From Aptenodytes patagonicus (lineage: Eukaryota; Chordata; Aves; Sphenisciformes; Spheniscidae), in assembly GCF_965638725.1 (NCBI RefSeq), contig NC_134963.1:15094501-15158500 (forward strand): a stretch of 64,000 nt of DNA. Reading direction: 5' to 3'. Shown here piece after piece: positions 34,981 through 45,747 of the stretch; position 1 is the stretch's first letter; every line of letters begins with the position of its first letter. A program made the position numbers and the translations under genes. A model generated the notes under the pieces. That model had not been told where the DNA came from, did not search any database, and saw only the letters and a program-made list of their open reading frames with translations.

Positions 34981-35458
34981 AATCCATTGATTGACAGACA
35001 CACAGGACTTCACTCCTTCGCTAGATGGTTTCTCCCCCATTAGTGAATTAGAAAAAGCTATAGTAAATATTTCTGCTGTAATTGAGAAAATCACTTTACA
35101 GGGTAGAATGGCTCTAGATATGGTGCTAACCTCTCAAGGAGGAGTGTGCACAGTTTTAAATACAAGTTGTGTATACGTAGACCAGAATGGTAGGACTTCT
35201 ACAGATTTAGAAGAGATCTGGAAACAGACTAAAATACTCCATGAGATACGAAGGGATGACACATCTTAAGGATTTGAAGAAACATATAAATGGTTGACTT
35301 CCTGGTTCCCTGATTTGAGTTTATGGGTAAAAAAGTTATTAAGCATTATAATAATTGCCTTATTAGCTTTTGTATGTACCTACGTAATAACACAGTGTTT
35401 TTGGAATTGTTCTTCTATAACAGGGAGACAAAGTTATGAGAGGATGAGACTAATATGA
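34981..35458 (+). pseudogene. env: ERV envelope transmembrane subunit (TM)
   Basis: In a shifted frame: heptad-like helix, a LQGRMALDMVL segment in the place of the so-called immunosuppressive peptide, then C-x6-C at 35147-35170. The usual next Cys (CX6CC) is Val here. A TAA stop at 35267-35269 is followed in frame by a tryptophan-rich membrane-proximal part and a hydrophobic anchor (LLSIIIIALLAFVCTYVI), ending at TGA 35456-35458. Confidence 0.82.
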
Positions 35459-35493
35459 GAGCAACTACAGTGAAGTTCCTCTTTTATAGTCTC

Positions 35494-35505
35494 AAAGGGG
35501 GGAAA
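35494..35505 (+). other. ERV polypurine tract
   Basis: AAAGGGGGGAAA directly before the 3' LTR. This is the plus-strand primer site for retroviral DNA synthesis, and it places the LTR boundary at 35506. Confidence 0.85.
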
Positions 35506-36113
35506 TGTAGCCATATGTTTGGGTTAATACCTAGACTGTAGGGACATTGTTTAAGTTAGGATTAAATGTGCCGTATTGACCTTCCAAGGAGCACTGGTAA
35601 CCAATAGCTTCACTGTACTAGCCCGATTACCTTGTATAAACAACGCATGCCTTACAACGACTATGCCCTTGAAGAGGAACGACAAGATCGATAAAAGGGG
35701 AACATCCTGCCCTAGAAGGCGCCGGAGGCTAGATGATTGCCAAAGAAACATGAAGTCAGCAAAAACTGCGGTAACTAGGGGACAGGTAAAGGCGGCAGGG
35801 GGAGATCGCGACCACCGACTCCATTAAAGGCCAAAAGGATTTGCCCCCCCGCACCTTCAAGGACCATACGCGCATATGACAAGCCAATGGCAGGCAGAAC
35901 GTTAATTACTAACTGGTGAGTGTCAGCTCGGGCAGGTTTCTGCTAATCATGTAACAGGATAAATATGCTATAGTTTTGTACGGAGCAGAGCTAGCTTTGT
36001 GGGATACCACCTAGCTCCCAGCTTTGCGCCGACCCGTAATAAAGAAATGCCTCGACTCGGTGTGAAATGGGCTTATTGCACACCGAGTAACGAATCCTAT
36101 TTGATGGACGACA
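35506..36113 (+). mobile_element. ERV 3' LTR, complete
   Basis: 608 bp, starting TGTAGCC and ending GACGACA, so it has the usual TG...CA ends. It contains a TATA-like GATAAATAT (35958-35966) and a polyadenylation signal AATAAA (36038-36043) followed by a G/T-containing stretch. A start site near 35990 would fit (inferred). It is bounded on the right by the TAAC duplication. Confidence 0.88.
36038..36043 (+). terminator. LTR polyadenylation signal
   Basis: AATAAA in the R region of the 3' LTR, about 75 bp before the LTR end, in the expected position. Confidence 0.75.
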
Positions 36114-36182
36114 TAACTGCAGCAATGTCTGAGGTAAAACCACCGCCACGTATCGGGTAACACCGCAGCCACGTTCCCCTCA
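36114..36182. repeat. Right-hand remnant of the 23-bp minisatellite
   Basis: Starts with TAAC, the copy of the bases at 31688-31691, then continues as minisatellite units (TCTGAGGTAAAACCACCGCC..., TATCGGGTAACACCGCAGCC...). Counting TAAC once, the last partial unit on the left and the first on the right make exactly one 23-mer, so this is the same array split by the ERV. Confidence 0.88.
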
Positions 36183-39166
36183 CGCCAGCCTGGCACTGCA
36201 GGGCTTGCCAGGGGAGCAGCCCTTCGGTCCTGCACATGGATGCCTTTCATCCTCTCACCTGCTCCTTGCAGACAACTTGGGATCTTTCTGCCCTGATCGT
36301 ATCCATGTCCTTCTGCTCTTCAGGGAGCACTAAGGAGTGATCTATTTAAATAAAGGCGGGTTAGTACCCACGTGCAACAGCACCTTCCCATGTAAAAAGC
36401 CATGTCCGTGCTTCTGGCTCATTTGCCTGGCCACATGCAGCCATTCTTTTTGCTCAGGTCTCTCAGGTCTTGCCCGGAGTACTGCTGCTGTGTTCCTGAG
36501 GCTCCAATACCCAAAGTTGCCCTGCATTGTGTACAAACAGCCCTCCTTGCTTGACTGTGGCATTTTCCCGGGGAACATGGTATAAATGATGTGAAACGTA
36601 ATGCTGTGACTCAAGCAACCTTACAAGAAAGTCTTTCCGTCTTGCAGATAAATAGGTATTGCTGATTGACGCTACCATCCTATTTATAGTGCTCTGGCAT
36701 TACAGGTAGTGAACCAGAGCAAGGCCAAGATATCAGAAGAGGCCCTTCAGCGTTAAAACCCCAGAGATAAGAGAAGAACGAGGTCCAATAGGTTTTAGTT
36801 CACTTTTTTATTTTGACTGTAATGCAAACAGGCATAAGTATTCCATAAAATCAGAAGATTGGAACTATACAGAAAGAGGTGCATGCTTTAGAACGATGTG
36901 GATATCTTGCAAACAGAGCCAGAGTCAGTCCGAGAGAGGGGGCTGGAGTACATTGTACGAATGGCAGAGATTTTAGCAGCATCGAGAGCTCAGAGGTAGG
37001 GGAAAACCATGTTTCTGACCGCTTAAAGCACTGGTATGATCAAATACAAACACTGGCTCATCCCTGCTCCCACTGTCCCCACCCCTTTACTCCTCAGAAG
37101 AAACCTACCTTAGGATCACACGAAAAGCTACAAAATAAGCTAACCCCCCCCTCCACACATACCTGTCTTATGGGATGCAAAGTGAGAGTAAAGACAATGT
37201 GCCAGTCTTAAATCACGGCATCATTTTATAAACCAAATGAAGGCACAGTGACATGAGGAGGTGCTGAGGGGAGGGAGGAAAGAGCAGGTGGACCAGAGAG
37301 CAGCGAGAGGTTGGAGTCCCATCTAGCAGAGCAGAATTTACCCACAGCTGAAGAGTTTAGAAAACCTCTGCAACGGAAAGGTTGGGAGTTGCCTGCCGCA
37401 AAGCTGCTACCCTTCACAGATCAGTCCTCTGTCTCATCTCGGCACCACTGCTCTTCAGGAAAAAGGCCACCAGAAAAAAAACCCAACCAACCAACCTTTG
37501 AGGCGTACGCTTTTCAAAGGTGCCTAAGGGAATCAAGGGAATAAATCCCTGTTCCTATTACAAAAATTAATTGGCACTGAATATCAAATTCCCTAGGCAG
37601 CTGGCAGAACTCATGTTTCTAACTACATGCAATCTAAAAAGCAATGAGTCCTGGCTGAAAGTCATCTTACTCCGTTCATCTACTGCCTGGGGAATTGTGT
37701 ACACTCTGGAAGAGCTGGGGATGTTGCTGCAGGGAACCTACTCTCAAGCTCTTTTCAGCATACAGATCCCAGGGTTTTTTGAAGGCATCTCAAGGCAGCA
37801 GAGCATGTTTAACCTTGGGAATTGTGGATATTTGCCTATTTTGAGGAATTCTAGCAAAGCAGAAATTTTGCATTGAATTTCATTGGCTTCAAAGCCATCA
37901 CTTCAATGCTGGGCACGGGGAAATTCTGAAACACGGCCTTCTGTTTCCGGACATCTTGTTGAGTACTGTAAAGAGTATTTTGTTAAGACATGATTCCATG
38001 CCACGATCACACAGAGAGAAAAATAAAAAAGCAGGCTCAGAAGTGAGTAGCGCTAATGCCTCTTGATGGAGTTGAATACATATTAAGGCAGTTTTGTTGC
38101 CCTTGGAAAAATCTCCATTAGCAATTATTGTGGGGACAAAATATTCAATTTTGTCCAAAACAATTTGATATACTTTTTTGTTTTGCTTTCCCCACCCAAA
38201 GCCAACACATGAAAACAAAGCAACAAAAAGAAGCCCAAAATCAGTTGCTCTTTTAGATCAACTTTTTCAGTATTTAGTCTTTACATTTTTAAAGTATTAA
38301 GAATGCCTCCGGAAGAAATATACTTTGCCCAGTGTAATTCACTAGCAGGTTTCTGAACCAGCCCTACAGAGCTGTGTGCAGATGCTGCAGGCAGGCAGTG
38401 CGGGAGCCTACCCGCAGCCCAGCTCCACGCTCCTGCTTTTCCACGGCCCCGGAACAGCTTCTGCAAGCTTTGGCCCGCAGATACAAGAGGAGCCCCCGGT
38501 GTCTTGCCCGCTTCCCCGCCGTGGTAATGAGGAGTAGCTGCAAAGCCTTGGCCTGTAGGCTCCTGTTAAGCAAGGGATTCTCAGGGCAAGGCTCACAGGT
38601 TCGATTTTCTTGCTTTTGAAGTGCTTCCTCCCTCCTCCCTCCCTGAAATCTGGCCAGGTAGGTACATGAATGAGTAAGGCAGGAAAGCAGCAGCCCTCGC
38701 AGTGAGGCGCTCTCACTGCTAAACAAGCTGCGGCTGCTCGGCTATGAACTCACAATCTGGTCTTTTCTTGTGATTTCGATGGCTCAAACTTCCATCACAG
38801 CCAAACATCCGTAGGGGTGGAGGGCAAGAGTTTCTAGTCTGCTTCATTCCTGGCACAGCAGGAAAAAAGTATATCTGCATTACAATACTTAAATATTCCA
38901 TGAGTTGCCCTTGTACCCATGCTAAAATCAAGCCAATTTCGACCTCTGGTAAGGTCTGTTTTACTTCTGGAACCAAGTGCTTTAAAGCAGCAATCTCATT
39001 AGCTTTCTCCAGCTCCCCTGATTTCCTATTAAATACACACGGCCATATGGAAGAAGCTAGAGCTCAGATCTCCCTGTCGAGGGTAGATTTCAAATGGATT
39101 ACTGGAGTCATGCATTGCAGGCAAGTGCAGGTGCAGATTGACACAGACAAAAATACTGCCGTCATG

Positions 39167-39204
39167 AAATTGCTGCTGCTTGCTGCTGCTGCTGCGGCTG
39201 CTGT
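39167..39204. repeat. (CTG)n trinucleotide cluster
   Basis: Impure CTG/TGCTG repeats with a CGG interruption, between 39167 and 39204. It is read as poly-Ala or poly-Leu in random frames and is not part of a supported gene. Confidence 0.75.
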
Positions 39205-42200
39205 GAAAGCCTGATCCTGCAAGCTCTGAAATCCCCACCACCACTGAAGCCGGTGGGTGTGGAAGGCATTTTGTATCTGGGAGGACTCGGATTCTAGACT
39301 AATTTTGTCCAAGTTCGGGAATACAGTTTTCAAGAGCGTTCAGCACTGGCCAAATTTTGTTCCTCCTGTTATAGCAGAAGAAAATTTTATAACAAAGACA
39401 GAGTTACGGCAAAGTTGAGTGGTCCTGAAAATGTGTCTCCATCTGTTCTGTAAAGGGACTGTGCTCCCCTCTGGAACTATCAAAGCAATTGCAACGTTAT
39501 CAGAGCAATTCTGAAGCTGACAACTGGTCCCCAGTGAAAGCAGGAACAAAATTTAGTTTTGAGCATAAAATTCTCCTTCCAAAAAACGCTGGGAACTCTC
39601 TGCAGCTTCCCCACAGGTATAAATCAGAGGACTGTAACGGCTTCAGTGGTCGTAAGTCGGGAGGCAGCAGCTTTGGCTTGGGCTTGGTGCAAGTCCATGA
39701 GGCTTCAAGCACAAACACGCCCTCTTCCCCCACCCCCAGCTTAATACAAACATGGTCTCCGGTACCTGGTAGGTGTTCACAGACCCATGGTGCTTGCAGA
39801 AGGTGGTGTCCAGTTTGCACCCACACTCTAACCCTGCATTGCCTCCATACCCCTATGAAACCCCCCACTGGGAGATTAATTGCAGAGCACGGCTGAGCAG
39901 GGCTCTAAGTTTGCTCTCAGTTATCCCAGGGGGAATTTGCCCACCAAGAATTTCACTTGTAAAATGAAGTCATCTGTTCCCCTCATCCCCCAGTCTCTGT
40001 GTGCGAGGAGCACCTCTGGAGAGAGCAGGAACGGGAGGGCAACCCTGGTGCAATAGTCTCTTCCCAGCACAAGGCACTGTAAGTCCATTGCCACCCCCAG
40101 GACCCACCCTTGCTGAGCAGCTCGCTGCACCTCTTGGCTGGGCAGACAGGGCTGCGAAGGAGTAAGGAGGGATCTCCAGAGGGAGGCAGTGGAGGGAGCC
40201 TGGGTTACAGCCTGGGACGGGGCGAGCGGCGTCGCATACTAACGGTAAAGGAACTAACGGAGCAGTCACAGTTAGACTGGACACAGGTTCATGCAGCTCC
40301 TGTCCCTTCCCATCTCCTCTTCTGCATAGGTGTAATCATGTTCTCTCAGGACACAACTGCAAGTTTGCCGGTCATGCACAGACGCATTGGCTCACGCTGC
40401 TCTGGGTGTGAACAGAGTCCCCTGCTCGCCCCTGGGGACATGTAGGCACAGGACAGGGGACAGGGAGCGTGGACAGCCCAGACTCAAATCCCATTTCTCT
40501 GGCCAGTATGAATGCAACTGGATCGGTTCCTCTAGTGCAACGAGCTCAGGCCTACCCAGCAACGATCATGGAGGTGTCATTTTTGCGAGCCTACTCCTGA
40601 TGGCAGAATTCTCATTATTTTCCCGCTGTCTCTCATAAATAGAAGAACAACAAACTCCCAAGCAGTCCTTCTGGGGAGATGAAACCTTTGAAGTCATCAA
40701 CAACACAGGCAGTAGAGACCCTTTGCACTGAATGAACAACTCATTTTTCCCTGCTAGTGGACACAGCAGGTTGAGAAAACAGAGAACCATTTCCCATGAG
40801 TTTTCAAGTTGATGTGTAACTTTTTGTGGACATTTGAAAAACCTATGAACTAAAATCTTTGAGAGAAAAACCCTCACTTCATGGTGTCTTGAAAATCAGA
40901 TCTCCTGTTTAGAGAAAAGCCTCTTGATGTTTAATCCCTGGGGAGCGAAAAGGAGCTGAGCTGCTGCAAAACAGGCAGTGGTGGACATCCTCCAGGAGAG
41001 GGACTGGGACATTGGATCAGGCTGGGTGTCCGTCAGGTCCAGTATCCCCTTGCTGCAGGAGCTGCGTGGGGCTGTGCCTGGACGGGCAGCAGGGACCCGG
41101 AGGTGACAGGTTTGTGAACTGAGTGCCCGAGAGGCACAACCCCTCCATGCATGACACCCCTGAGCAGCTCATGGCACCGGTCTGCAGCAGACCCCACCTC
41201 GCTCTCTGCCGTTTATGCATGCCGAAGATATTGTAGCTACACCCACGCGTCAGAAATGTCACACTGAGATGAGCAGAGTCTAGACAACTGGTGGAGGAGC
41301 CGCATTTGTGGAATGATAAAGCAGATCCGCAAGTTTATTTCCCCCTTTGCTGGGAGAAAGTTAAGCTGGAGGGGAGTGCAAAGCCCCTGCAGGTAAGGGG
41401 GATGAAGGAGAAGTTAAGATGTCTGAGACTGACTCAACAAAAAATAATGAATCAAAATTCCCAGTGGTGCAGCTTGTGAGGACTGAACGGTCCGACTCAG
41501 GCAGAGGGAGCAGAGAGGCAACCCGGAGCCACGGGGGACATATTAACTTCATGGACCTTCACGGCAGGGAGGGTGTTTCTTCTCCAGGGCCAGGCAGGCA
41601 GGCTGGCCTTAAACCAGCATTTCCCTTCCAAAGGGCTCTGAAGGACTGACTTACCCGATGCCTGTTGAACTTGGGACGGCTTTCGCTGTCTGCCCTGCAC
41701 AGACCCCTTTGGAGATCCCACCGAAGGCAAGGCACACACCCCGTTCCCTTCTCTGCTGCGCTTCCTCGCTGTTTTCGCTGGCAGCTCAGGTGGAAGGGGG
41801 AGATGGAGGTGGCAAGCTTTGGGGTGCAGGAAAAGCAAGCCAATTCATCTCAGACACAGACTGCAGCAGCAATATGACTTCCAGATGGGAGATGTTATAC
41901 AGATACAGGAAGAAGGCAGGACAGGAGAAAACTAATTGCCAGCAACACAGGATGAACTGGAAAGAGGACGAAGACAAGGGCATTTCTTCAGGCACTACCT
42001 CCTCTTCAGGTTGCATCGCTCCTTCTACTAAAAGGAGGACCAGAGCACAAAGTCTAGAGCCAGAATCAAATTTCGCAAAAGAAGGGGATGAGTTTAATTT
42101 TTTTTTCTTTAGGTCTGTTTCCGCAGCCGTAGGATTGGGGGTTAGGGCCAGGCTTGCTGTACGTTCACAGCTCTAGGGCCAGGGAGCTGGTTCCCGCAGA

Positions 42201-44756
42201 CAGGACCTCTGCCCAAATTCACACATCCCAGCAGCAAAGGGACCCGGCTCCCCCATCCCACTGCCTGCCCTGGGACTAGGGCACAACCCACAGAGGTGGA
42301 CCAGGCGCTGCCCTTTTTCCTGTCCTGTCCTGCTTTCACCTCCAGGTCACAAAGTCCCCAGGCAGTGACACAAACCTGGCCTTGCAGCTGGCTCCAAACC
42401 CTTCTCCGGCCACCCTGCCAGCCCAGCGAGCTCGGCTCTGGCCACACCGTGGCAGCATTCATTCGCATTGTACGCCATGCTAGATGCTCTGCTGGGACCA
42501 GCAAAACTGAGACCTGGATCTCAAATTCACCCAGTGCCTGGAGGCCTTTTGCTCCTGGATTTTGGGCTGGAGCTGCTTCAAGCATTCAAGGAGGCAAAGT
42601 TGCAGAAGATGGTCACAGCACGTGGAGACGTGGCCAGCCAAGCAGCAGGAAAGGGCAGGAGGTCCTGGCTGAGGGAGGGGATAACTGCACAGCCTGGGGC
42701 CAGGGGAGCCAGCGCAGCTTGTACATGGACTGGGAGAGCAGCAAACCTCCTGCAGCTGTTTTTGTTCCTACTTTGGCTTAGGGCAGCTAAGCTTAGCCCT
42801 CTGAAAGCAAGCTCACCATTGCAGCTCCTGGATAAACCCTGTGCTGTTGCCGGTGCAGGTGCTTTGCTCCATACAAGCATCAGTGCACAGTTCAGCAGAG
42901 CAGGGGCAGGAGGAAAGGATCAGCGTCTACCAGCTCAAAATGTCAACCCCATATCCCTGCCTCCAGCAAGAGCTGCAGCCGTACCCTGCTGTCCCCATCC
43001 TGGCAGTAAGGGAGGACAAACCTTCTTCAGGGTGAGAAAGGGAGGAGAAGGAGGAAGGACACACAAGGTCATGGATGCTTTACCTTGCAGACAGCTTTTC
43101 TCTGTTAAAGGGACTGATACCTTTCTGTGATTGTGTTAACAGATTGCTTTTGGGGCCAGATTTTTGCAGCAGGGCTGAGGTGTGAGCATGTCAGAGCCCA
43201 GAATCACGCAGCATCTTTGCAGCTGATCTCACCTCCCTTCTCACATGAGATGTCCCGGCAGAGACAGCTCGTGCCGCTGGCAGGTGGCGCAGAGCCTACA
43301 GAGGGGACTGGCTTGCCACCGAGATGCCACGTGTATTTCTTTTGGCAGGCAGGTCGCTCCGTGCCGGCACTTTCTGCTCCCGAAGGTGTGGAAGTGGCTG
43401 GGGTCTGCTGTCCTAGAACTGCTCACGAGACTGTGCTAAGGTGGAGCTGATGCTCTCTGGGCTTTCAAGAGTCCTTGGTTGGCACATCCTCACCAAGGAC
43501 CAGGAGCCTCTGTAACCGTCCAAGTACTGCCTTCCAAATAAGTTTTGTTACCAGGAGGTGCCTCTTGCCGCCGGGGTTGGAGCCGCTTCTCTCCCATCCT
43601 CATGGCTTTCCAGTCTCACCTGGGAGAGGGTTCACACATTCACTGCATGCAAATGCAGCCGGTCCCTGAATCTGTCCCACCAGCATCATGGCTGCAGATC
43701 ACATATCTCCCGTAAAGCCTTCCAGAGTACAGCCTGGCCAAGCAGCAGTCATTGCCATGAGTTTTTCCCTAGCATAAACATCAGCCTGTGTGTTCGATGC
43801 TTGCTCCTCTGTGGGAGGACTTTCATGACAGCAAAAGTGGGGACTGAGCATAAGGAGAGGCTCATGGGGAACAAGGAGCAGAGAAGGAGGCAAACATAGT
43901 GCAGAGTCCATTTAGGAGAAATCACAACACGTGAATCAGAGACATCCTACCCTTCAGATCAAAACAGAGACATTTGTACCCAGGCTGCTTGGGGATGAAC
44001 AAAGTTCATGAGGGCATTGCACATCATCTGCCCCCAGCCTCGGGCGTGTGCCCAGGTCTGTACATGTCCAAAGGGAAGCCAAGAAAATGCAAGGATTCAG
44101 CCAAGCACCGAGCTGGGGAAAGGGGGATCCTGGGGGAAACAACCCCCAGCTCCGGTCAAGCAACAAGACCTAGCCATTGCCCAGCCCCTGCCACCTCTGC
44201 TCTCCCCCAAAACACCAAAAACGCGGGTGATCACGAAGGTGGTGATTTCATGCAGCTGCAAAATGCCCTCATGAGAAGAAGGACAAATGTGAAGTTCTGT
44301 TAAGAGCCACTGCAGATTATAAAGCCATCGTACTTCAGTGGGGAAATCCAGGGAAAGGAGGTGGAAAGAAACGGCCACAGGACAAGAGCAAGAGAAAGAG
44401 GAAGAAAAGGAAATAAAAATCATCATCATCATCAGGACACAACAACAGGATGAAAGACAGAGCACTTTCCATGGGCAGTTCCCCGCGGAAAAAGAGCCAC
44501 CGTGTCCGTGAAATACAAAACCCGGTGCCCTCCGGCTGGAGGGGGCAGCAGGTGCTGGGACTGGTTTGGCATCCCCTTGGGGCGAAGGGTCCAGTTAGGA
44601 GCAGAAAACCCTGCAAGGGAAAGGGGAGAAAGGCTGGCCTTAGAAGGAGCGGTGAGGAGCGTCTAGGACTAAGGACTTCCCAGGGGACCACGTTGTAGAC
44701 AGGAATTTACAGAGCCCTTTGCAGCTGGGTGAGGTGGGCAGGTAGGTAACCCTTAT

Positions 44757-44795
44757 CGCTACCTAAAGATGGGAAACTGAGGCACTCTGTATACA
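44757..44795 (+). repeat. Possible MIR-like SINE fragment
   Basis: Contains AAAGATGGGAAACTGAGGCAC, resembling the well-known MIR core GATGAGGAAACTGAGGCAC. Only about 40 bp are alignable by eye. Confidence 0.4.
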
Positions 44796-45624
44796 GTGCA
44801 GACCCCAGAGTATGTGCTGCATTGGAGAAAAATTCCTACCAAACCACAGGGATGTTGGGAAACTCGCTCCAGGTCAGCCGGGCACTACACGGCACAGCCA
44901 GGAGTGCAGGGAAGGGATTGCACCCCAGGCTGCCAAGGGCCAGGACAAGGAGCAAGATCCCTGCAGCCGCCCATCCTTTATCCTAAATAATCCTTCTGCT
45001 CAGCCAGGGAAAATCCCACCACGACAGAGCTGAGCAAATGGCAGGACGTGGTAGAACAGAAACAAATATAGCAAATGTCAAGTGTTTTTACTTCTTTTGG
45101 CTGTTTTTACAACAGTGGAAAGAAAAGCCTCTAGATCTTTCCTAAGCGGGCATGCAGCAACCTGGAGACCTCTCCCGCCGCGGGTACCTGCTACCTGCAC
45201 CCCTGGAGCCAGCCAGGACCCCCACAGCCAGCACTGGAGCTGGGGAGAGCCACCCCTCACCATGGGTCCTGCAGACCTTCCAGCCCATCATCTGCCGGCT
45301 CGCTGGCAGGGGAGAAGAGGCAGGCAGCGGGTAGGACTCTTTTGCTTTGCATCACCATTTGGATGGGTTTGTCAGGTCTGAGCATGTTGGTATGGCAGGT
45401 GCAATAACCTAGGAAGGCCAGGGGGGATTTGTCCTAGCGAGGTGACAGCTATTTCAGAGAGACTGCCAGGCAGCAGCCTCTGCTTCCAGTGCAAAAATCA
45501 AATGCCTTTTCTCAGCCTCTGCTGTAAGGCGGCCCACACATGTGCAAAAGTTAAAGCTCCCTTCCCCATCCCACAGCCCACGCGCTTGGGAGACAACTGC
45601 AGGGGTTAAAATAAACATGTCAAC

Positions 45625-45747
45625 TCACTCATCCGTATCTTTTTTGCTCTCCTCAATGAATGCAATAGACTCAGATCTAAGGCGGTTAGTCACTTCGTAC
45701 GTACGCAGGGTGACTCCAAAAATATCCTCGTGGTACCGGCTGTCATC
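45625..45747 (-). CDS. NOS1: NOS1 visible exon 19, terminal, with stop
   Basis: 123 bp encoding [20 protein letters not shown] and [20 protein letters not shown], then TGA (45627-45625). It keeps the aromatic Phe that stacks on FAD (EDIFG) and the RLRSES Akt-type phosphorylation site. Human nNOS, as I recall it, continues with four more residues after DTDE; here TGA follows directly. Confidence 0.95.
   Translation of the reverse strand, partial: DDSRYHEDIFGVTLRTYEVTNRLRSESIAFIEESKKDTDE

Larger units (their letters stand above)
31692..36113 (+). mobile_element. Class I (gammaretrovirus-like) endogenous retrovirus, defective
   Basis: A plus-strand provirus flanked by a 4-bp duplication TAAC (31688-31691 and 36114-36117), as expected for gammaretrovirus-type integrases. 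In order: a 63-bp remnant of the 5' LTR, protease, truncated reverse transcriptase, RNase H remnant, integrase, envelope, polypurine tract and a full 3' LTR. The primer binding site and gag are missing through a deletion that joins LTR base 63 to sequence just before protease. A second deletion removes the RT active site. Several stops and frame changes are present. The CWIC motif in SU and CX6C in TM place env in the gamma type. It lies opposite to both neighbouring genes, about 1.5 kb upstream of FBXO21. Confidence 0.92.
36183..45624. other. Region between ERV/minisatellite and NOS1 stop; possibly NOS1 3' UTR in part
   Basis: 9.4 kb with no exon I can support on either strand. Mammalian NOS1 has a 3' UTR of several kilobases, so much of this may be transcribed from the minus strand. 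Minus-strand AATAAA candidates lie at 36807-36812 and near 41334; I cannot rank them. Short simple repeats include a CTG/GCTG cluster (39169-39202) and (CAT)n at about 44420-44434. MIR-like fragments occur near 44760 and 45930. Confidence 0.45.

Noticed and set aside
35506..36113. Alpharetrovirus (ALV-like) LTR
   Set aside because: Some short stretches recall avian leukosis-type LTRs, but pol (LPQGFKNSP, RPQSSGKVERMN), CWIC/CX6C env and the 4-bp duplication fit class I elements better.
41658..42176. 172-codon plus-strand open frame
   Set aside because: No recognisable domain, no conserved exon ends; expected by chance in 9 kb of GC-moderate sequence.
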